Assembly: GCA_964356745.1 (NCBI GenBank)
Contig: CAYHIW010000034.1
Location: 1 to 9,806 of the forward strand
DNA from: CAYHIW01 sp964356745
GTDB taxonomy: Bacteria > Patescibacteriota > Microgenomatia > UBA1406 > GWC2-37-13
DNA length: 9,806 nt
Reading direction: 5' to 3'
Below are positions 6,753-9,806 of this stretch, in pieces; within the stretch, counting starts at the first letter, position 1, and every line of letters begins with the position of its first letter. The notes under the pieces were generated by a model that did no database searches, had not been told where the DNA came from, and saw nothing but the letters and a program-made list of their open reading frames with translations. A program made the translations under genes and the position numbers.

Positions 6753-7616
6753 TCAGCCCGTGATGTTGCTGTGGGCGGTTGCGAGAATCCGGTCTCCGGC
6801 GTGGACGACGATGGTCGCGTCGACGGACGGGCATCCTTCGGGAACCCCGCAGTTGGTGCCTGCGTTGGTACCGTCACCGGCGTTGAGGATCTCTCCTTCG
6901 AGACCAGTGGTTGGCATGCCGAGCATGTTGGCACTCGCGTGTGAGACGAGACCCCATGTAGCCCATTCAAGTGCATCACCGTTCCAGTAGCGACCGGGAA
7001 CGCTGAATCCGTTGTCCGCGATTTGGTTCCGCCAGATCATGGTTTCTCCGCCGACGTTGATCAGGAGAAGGAGGCAACCGCGCCGCTGGTTTGCGTCGTT
7101 GTTGACACACCTCATGCCCTGGAATTCGTAGTCAGCTGTGATCAGCCGGTAGTGGTTTGCGGGGACGACAAAGTCGCACCGCATGTCCTGCTGGCAGAAC
7201 GGAACGTTGGCGACACCGTATTCGGCACCGTCGGGGACCTGGTCACCGTTCACCACTCGGAACTCCGGGACTTCCGGGTTCGGGATGTTCGGGAACGTTT
7301 CCCAGTTGGACGGGTTGGGATCCTGGAGGCGGGTCAGCCAGTCGCGGACGATCGGGTCGTCATCGATGTTGGCCGTCTCGTTGATGGTCCAGGTTCCGTG
7401 CGACGCGTCGACCGGAAGGTCGGGCATCGTGCCGGTGTTCTGCTTGTTGCTTGCGGTGGCACCGTTGGAAGCGGTGTCCGTCGTGCCGGTGGACCCGTCC
7501 GCGGATGCGGTCGGGGTGTCGTTACGGTTGATCGCCGCACCGACTACGATGGCACTCGCGAGGAGCGCGATCGCCAGGAAGAGAACGCCAAGCGTCCTCA
7601 GAATTTTGTCCTGCAT
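6753..7616 (-). CDS. Secreted or membrane-anchored cysteine-rich protein of unknown function, GC-rich gene
   Basis: Seen: 287 residues. Residues 1-30 are a signal peptide or N-terminal anchor (short basic start, hydrophobic 9-28). Residues 31-65 are a low-complexity linker of Thr, Ala, Ser, Asn and Gly. The rest (66-287) is a compact acidic domain with six cysteines at 141, 147, 170, 181, 256 and 262. Their spacing (C-x5-C, C-x10-C, C-x5-C) suggests three disulfides and an extracytoplasmic site. Other marks are several tryptophans and a C-terminal VDATIVVHAGDRILATAH strand pair. I do not recognise the family. Unlike most genes here, the start has a good Shine-Dalgarno (AAAGGTGA about 4 bases before the ATG at 7616). 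Oddity: a hand-counted line in the gene (7261-7320) is 60% G+C against 35% for 2401-2460, and codons end mostly in G or C. This points to transfer from a GC-rich donor or strong codon selection. It overlaps the small ORF upstream by 19 bases. Confidence 0.85.
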   Translation of the reverse strand: MQDKILRTLGVLFLAIALLASAIVVGAAINRNDTPTASADGSTGTTDTASNGATASNKQNTGTMPDLPVDASHGTWTINETANIDDDPIVRDWLTRLQDPNPSNWETFPNIPNPEVPEFRVVNGDQVPDGAEYGVANVPFCQQDMRCDFVVPANHYRLITADYEFQGMRCVNNDANQRRGCLLLLINVGGETMIWRNQIADNGFSVPGRYWNGDALEWATWGLVSHASANMLGMPTTGLEGEILNAGDGTNAGTNCGVPEGCPSVDATIVVHAGDRILATAHSNITG

Positions 7617-7741
7617 CGGTTCACCTTTCCTTGTCGTCTATTTCCGTTGACGTGCTCACCGTTGAGAAGCTTGGGATCTCTCCGTCGCTTTTTGATTCTC
7701 TTCGGTGGTTCTTCTTGCTTTCGTTTCTTGTCTGAACTCAT
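7598..7741 (-). CDS. Small, highly basic, probably disordered protein (tentative)
   Basis: Seen: a 47-residue frame from the ATG at 7741 (MSSDKKRKQEEPPKRIKK onward), rich in Lys, Arg, Glu and Pro, with no hydrophobic segment. Its stop lies inside the secreted-protein gene (19-base overlap, different frame), which would allow translational coupling. A GGAG touches the ATG directly, closer than a normal ribosome site, so the site gives little support. An upstream GTG (7783) lengthens the frame but lies near the edge of the inverted repeat. No family is recognised. It could equally be a leader region of the secreted-protein message that happens to be open. Confidence 0.35.
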   Translation of the reverse strand: MSSDKKRKQEEPPKRIKKRRRDPKLLNGEHVNGNRRQGKVNRCRTKF

Positions 7742-7764
7742 CTCCTTTTCTCTTCTCGTTGTGA

Positions 7765-7833
7765 ATAGTTGCACTACAAACACAAAAATTTTTCACTTTG
7801 CACTCAAACGCTTTGCGTTTGCGGTGCAACTAT
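7765..7833. repeat. 10-bp perfect inverted repeat with a nested hairpin, upstream of the GC-rich gene
   Basis: ATAGTTGCAC (7765-7774) and GTGCAACTAT (7824-7833) are perfect complements 49 bases apart. Just inside the right arm, CAAACGC-TTT-GCGTTTG (7805-7821) is a perfect 7-bp hairpin with a 3-base loop. A third copy of the arm core, TTGCAC, occurs at 7798-7803. The position is the 5' side of the small basic ORF and secreted-protein gene, so it could be a leader structure controlling them, a protein-binding site or a recombination site. Confidence 0.6.
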
Positions 7834-7856
7834 CCATACAAAAAGAATAGAGATTG

Positions 7857-8042
7857 AACTCTTTGGGAGTTAAATTAAGTTGCCTAGTTGTTAAAGTGCC
7901 ACATTCCTTCTGATTAGTTCAAGCGGCTATTGCTTGATAATCTTCTAGATTGTGTCTGAGGCTTGTCTCGCCGTAGCTCGAATTGAGCGAAGGCGGAGAT
8001 TAAGCTCAGAGTCAAGAAGGCGTGGAGGACCCACACCTTCTT
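7857..8042. repeat. Cluster of stem-loops in the 396-base gene-free spacer
   Basis: The spacer 7742-8137 holds no convincing gene. Four structures occur in a row: AACTC/GAGTT (7857-7871); ATTA-gt-TCAAGC with GCTTGATAAT (7913-7941); a 45-base branchless stem GCTT, TCTCGCC, GCTC with GAGC, GGCGGAGA, AAGC (7961-8005, one bulged G); and CAAGAAGG-C-GTGG with CCAC-A-CCTTCTTG (8013-8043). They may be parts of one structured RNA, dispersed repeat copies, or the 3' region of the surface-protein message. No known family is recognised. Confidence 0.45.
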
Positions 8043-8075
8043 GGATCTAAACTCAAATGTAAAAGATTTAGGGAG

Positions 8076-8155
8076 CGGGTTAGGCGAGGATCCTTTGCCT
8101 TCGGTTGTCCTCACACACCCGGCCTAAAATAAATCCTTTAGCTAACCCGTTTTTT
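8076..8155 (+). terminator. Terminator-like structure on the plus strand, antisense to the end of the surface-protein gene
   Basis: CGGGTTAG (8076-8083) pairs with CTAACCCG (8142-8149), and six T follow directly (8150-8155). Between them GAGGA/TCCTC (8086-8090, 8108-8112) can pair. TTAGGC/GCCTAA (8080-8085, 8122-8127) offers an alternative that competes with the outer stem. The enclosed loop is long for an ordinary intrinsic terminator, and the T-run also encodes lysines of the minus-strand gene, so this may be coincidence. Confidence 0.25.
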
Positions 8156-8833
8156 AAGATACAGACCGGCGCCAAGTCCGGTAAGTTGTAAGGCAAGTAG
8201 TCCAAGTCCCATTTCTGGTCCTGCATTTGGTACATTCGTAACGTTTTGAATCTGTTTTTCAATACAAAACTGTGCGGTATCATCATCTGAAGTTTCATTC
8301 GAATAAACCCGAACCTTATTTACAACACAGATGATGCTTCGATCTGAAGGAAGATCTTCTTGCGAAGCTACGGTAGCTTTGAGTAGGTATACTTTTTCTT
8401 CATCAATCGCAAGATCGCCAACTTTAACGGTAATTACACGAGAAGCTTCGTCATACCCGTCACCCCGATCAATAGGATTAATGTATGACGGCACGGTGTC
8501 CTGAAGAGTTACGTTAGTTAATGCTTTGTTTGCAGTATTTTTGACACGAATTCTAAATACGACTTCTTGCTTTGGAGCAAATCGAGGATCTGCACTTGAA
8601 AGATTGTCAACAAAGTCCAAGTCAGTTACTCGACCACCTTTGGTTTGAGTAGCGACTGGTTTTGAGACAGACTTATCAACGAGAATAGAAATTTGTGGGG
8701 AATTAGATCCGTATGAGCCATATGCTCCGTAAGATCCATATTGACCATAGCTTTGTGCGTAGGCTGGAGTGACCACGATAAATAGTTTTATGAGTAGGGC
8801 CAAAAAGAGGCGAAAACGAATATCCAATTTCAT
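8138..8833 (-). CDS. Surface-anchored protein: signal peptide, Tyr-Gly repeats, DUF11-like domain, C-terminal anchor
   Basis: Seen: 231 residues. Signal peptide 1-26 with a cleavage site after AYA. Tyr-Gly repeats (YGQYGSYGAYGSYG) at 29-42. A beta-rich domain at about 47-195 with VVFRIRVKNTANKALTNVTLQDTVP, the signature of DUF11/conserved-repeat domains of cell-surface proteins. Two cysteines, C169 and C190, may form a disulfide. The end has the plan of a sorting signal: VPNAGPE (201-207), a hydrophobic helix (208-226) and KKRVS. Known: LPxTG-like signals of PxTGPE/PNAGPE type followed by a helix and basic tail are frequent in Patescibacteria. Whether a sortase cuts here or the helix simply anchors the protein is open. 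Inferred role: a short envelope or adhesion protein. A perfect consensus promoter lies just upstream, so expression is probably high. The ATG at 8833 is the only start that keeps the signal peptide. Confidence 0.85.
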   Translation of the reverse strand: MKLDIRFRLFLALLIKLFIVVTPAYAQSYGQYGSYGAYGSYGSNSPQISILVDKSVSKPVATQTKGGRVTDLDFVDNLSSADPRFAPKQEVVFRIRVKNTANKALTNVTLQDTVPSYINPIDRGDGYDEASRVITVKVGDLAIDEEKVYLLKATVASQEDLPSDRSIICVVNKVRVYSNETSDDDTAQFCIEKQIQNVTNVPNAGPEMGLGLLALQLTGLGAGLYLKKRVS

Positions 8834-8841
8834 ATCCCCGT

Positions 8842-8870
8842 ATTATACTACAGGATGAAATTGATGTCAA
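8842..8870 (-). promoter_or_regulatory. Perfect consensus sigma-70 promoter; near-leaderless message
   Basis: On the minus strand TTGACA (8870-8865) and TATAAT (8847-8842) match the consensus at all 12 positions and are exactly 17 bases apart. Only eight bases separate the -10 box from the ATG at 8833, so transcription should begin within about three bases of the start codon and no ribosome site can exist. Confidence 0.9.
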
Positions 8871-8889
8871 CTATAGGCCTTAATATTGA

Positions 8890-8922
8890 AACTTGTAACT
8901 TGTAACTTGTAACTCGAAACTT
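8890..8922. repeat. Intergenic heptamer array, unit AACTTGT
   Basis: Three exact AACTTGT units, one AACTCGA and a partial AACTT, between the divergent surface-protein and methyltransferase genes. It parallels the AGCTTGT array at 1945-1977. A degenerate pair in the opposite orientation (AGCTACA, CGCTACA) follows at 8960-8973. Confidence 0.85.
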
Positions 8923-8931
8923 TTGATACAA

Positions 8932-8961
8932 TTGGATTATTCTTGAGTTCTATGTTATAAG
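8932..8961 (+). promoter_or_regulatory. Weak candidate promoter of the methyltransferase gene
   Basis: TATAAG (8956-8961, 5 of 6) is preceded at 18 bases by TTGGAT (8932-8937, 3 of 6). It would start transcription about 13 bases before the ATG at 8981, leaving a very short leader without a ribosome site, as at the other genes here. Confidence 0.35.
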
Positions 8962-8980
8962 CTACACGCTACAAGAAAAC

Positions 8981-9556
8981 ATGATGAAACAAAGTTTGAC
9001 TGCGAAAGATTTACGCATAGTTGACGAAGATGAGATCAAGGCTAAGTTAGCCTCAATCAAGCGTAATCCCATTTACTTTATTCTTGAGGATGTTTTTGAC
9101 ACCTATAACATTGGAGGCTTGTTTAGGCTCGCTGATGCACTAGCCATAGAGAAGATATATCTATGCGGAGGTACCGAAACTCCACCTAATTCACGCATTC
9201 TTAAGGCTTCTGTAGGCACGTATAAAGTCGTTCCGTGGGAATATAAGCATGCCGCCAAAGAAGCGATTGACGAACTACGTTCTCTAAATACCAAATACCA
9301 AATACCGAATACCAAAGTCAACGTAATAGCCATAGAGCAGGCGCAAAATTCAATCGACTACCGTGAAGCTAATTACACCGCCCCGGTGGCATTTTTGGTA
9401 GGCAATGAGACGAGTGGAGTAACTGAGGCTACGTTGAAGCTAGTCGATCAAGTTGTTGAGATACCCATGTGGGGCATAAATAAATCGCTTAATGTGATTG
9501 TGTCGGCTGCAATCGTCAGCTACTTCGCTTTTTCCAAATCTGGAACGGGATCATAG
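8981..9556 (+). CDS. SpoU/TrmH-family RNA 2'-O-methyltransferase
   Basis: Seen: 191 residues with the three motifs of the SPOUT class: motif 1 DTYNIGGLFRLADAL (N43, R49), motif 2 FLVGNETSGV (138-147) and motif 3 IPMWGINKSLNVIVSAAI (161-178, with S169-L-N171). These form the knotted S-adenosylmethionine site. Known: such enzymes methylate ribose 2'-OH in tRNA or rRNA, usually as dimers. Which nucleotide this one modifies cannot be told, because the N-terminal extension is only about 28 residues and lacks the L30e-like domain of 23S rRNA enzymes. Oddity: residues 102-111 (LNTKYQIPNT), between the helix after DELR and the next strand, are encoded by a heptamer array and look like an in-frame insertion. 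Two ATG codons in tandem (8981, 8984) are equally good starts. Its 3' end overlaps the convergent gene by 37 bases. Confidence 0.92.
   Translation: MMKQSLTAKDLRIVDEDEIKAKLASIKRNPIYFILEDVFDTYNIGGLFRLADALAIEKIYLCGGTETPPNSRILKASVGTYKVVPWEYKHAAKEAIDELRSLNTKYQIPNTKVNVIAIEQAQNSIDYREANYTAPVAFLVGNETSGVTEATLKLVDQVVEIPMWGINKSLNVIVSAAIVSYFAFSKSGTGS
9286..9313. repeat. In-frame heptamer array, unit AAATACC, inside the methyltransferase gene
   Basis: Three exact AAATACC units and one GAATACC. The array is translated as NTKYQIPNT in a surface loop of the methyltransferase. The same unit makes up the intergenic array at 5073-5100. Confidence 0.9.
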
Positions 9557-9806
9557 AGAAAGCGGTGTATTTCGGCTGCGCGCGCGCTGGTTCCGTGCTC
9601 CTTGAGCGCGTGCAACTCAAAATTATTAAGTTCAAGACCTATAGAGGGACCACTAACTCGCGTAGCAATCCTTCCTTTCCCCCAGCGTACAATGGCTATT
9701 TGGTCAGGTTCCTTGACTCGGGTATAACCGAACTCTATTGATCTGAGGTTTTGATGACAGTGTGGACAGGTTGAGTCGTGTACATCTGGTTCCCCATAAA
9801 CGGCAT
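9520..9806 (-). CDS. C-terminal part of an unrecognised protein with a CPHC motif
   Basis: Seen: 94 codons open from the right edge (phase begins at 9804) to a TAG at 9520-9522. No in-frame start is visible, so the gene begins outside the window. Near the visible start is CPHCHQN, one half of a possible zinc ribbon; no second CxxC is seen downstream, so any partner pair would lie upstream. After it comes a strand-rich stretch (QIAIVRWGKGRIATRVSG), then a helical end rich in His, Glu and Ala. No family is recognised. The uninterrupted frame with protein-like composition, ending just inside the tail of the convergent methyltransferase gene (37-base overlap), supports a real gene. Confidence 0.6.
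   Translation of the reverse strand, partial: AVYGEPDVHDSTCPHCHQNLRSIEFGYTRVKEPDQIAIVRWGKGRIATRVSGPSIGLELNNFELHALKEHGTSARAAEIHRFLYDPVPDLEKAK

Larger units (their letters stand above)
6651..7886. other. Segment bounded by an imperfect inverted repeat around the GC-rich gene
   Basis: TAGGCAACTTTAACTCC (6651-6667) has its reverse complement at 7866-7886, identical over 17 bases apart from a 4-base insertion (TTAA) in the right copy. The bounded 1.24 kb holds the GC-rich secreted-protein gene and the small basic ORF. No transposase, target-site duplication or attachment site is seen, so calling it a mobile cassette is inference. Confidence 0.3.

Noticed and set aside
7765..7833. Integron attC-like site
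   Set aside because: The arms contain GTTGCAC, which does not fit the GTTRRRY core, and no integrase or cassette row is present.
7023..7850. A 275-codon frame on the plus strand opposite the secreted-protein gene
   Set aside because: Long open frames opposite GC-rich genes arise from low stop frequency; this one has no signal, domain or ribosome site, and the minus-strand protein has a signal peptide and Shine-Dalgarno.
7914..8114. A 66-codon minus-strand frame with a hydrophobic stretch
   Set aside because: It has only a GTG start, lacks a ribosome site, and is built from the stem-loop repeats; the hydrophobic segment is a by-product of hairpin sequence.
1945..9313. The short repeats as CRISPR arrays
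   Set aside because: Units are only 7 bp and directly adjacent, with no spacers.

Overview
The window looks like a piece of chromosome from a Candidate Phyla Radiation (Patescibacteria) bacterium, most like the Microgenomates. This is inferred from gene content, not from a marker gene. The clues are a very large polytopic protein with a GWDxLHPEF loop and an 'NNWANGW' C-terminal region, a surface protein with a PNAGPE-type C-terminal anchor and Tyr-Gly repeats, a TraD/HerA-like ATPase, sparse Shine-Dalgarno sites, and many 7-bp tandem repeats that run through genes as well as spacers. There is no rRNA, tRNA, CRISPR array or recognisable transposase.

Layout. Bases 1-6391 are a block read on the minus strand, in transcription order: a GT4-like glycosyltransferase (6391-5105), a 1066-residue GT-C-like membrane protein (5045-1845), a small XRE-type DNA-binding protein (1764-1519) and the N-terminal 501 residues of a P-loop ATPase of the conjugative-coupling/HerA kind (1504 to the left edge). 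The first two fit envelope glycan assembly: one enzyme using nucleotide-activated sugar on the cytoplasmic side, the other a membrane enzyme with a large external domain. The regulator may control itself and the ATPase; a 14-bp perfect palindrome abuts its candidate promoter.

Bases 6392-8137 are an accessory-looking segment. Its centre is a GC-rich gene (about 60% GC in a hand-counted line, against 35% in a line of the membrane-protein gene) for a secreted protein with six cysteines, preceded by a small basic ORF. On its left is a compact multi-branched fold (6528-6661). On its right are a 10-bp inverted repeat with a nested hairpin (7765-7833) and a further group of stem-loops (7857-8155). 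A 17-nt sequence is repeated in inverted orientation on the two sides (6651-6667 and 7866-7886, the second copy with a 4-nt insertion). This is the best candidate in the window for an undescribed cassette, but no mobility gene is visible.

Bases 8138-9806 hold a minus-strand surface-anchored protein under a perfect consensus sigma-70 promoter that sits so close to the start codon that the message should be essentially leaderless, a plus-strand SpoU/TrmH-family RNA methyltransferase, and the C-terminal part of an unrecognised minus-strand protein with a CPHC motif that overlaps the methyltransferase gene tail to tail.

The most general oddity is the set of six short heptamer arrays (4-5 units each). 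Some lie inside reading frames as apparent in-frame insertions and some in spacers, and near-identical arrays occur in distant places. A separate palindromic repeat is also built into the membrane-protein gene.
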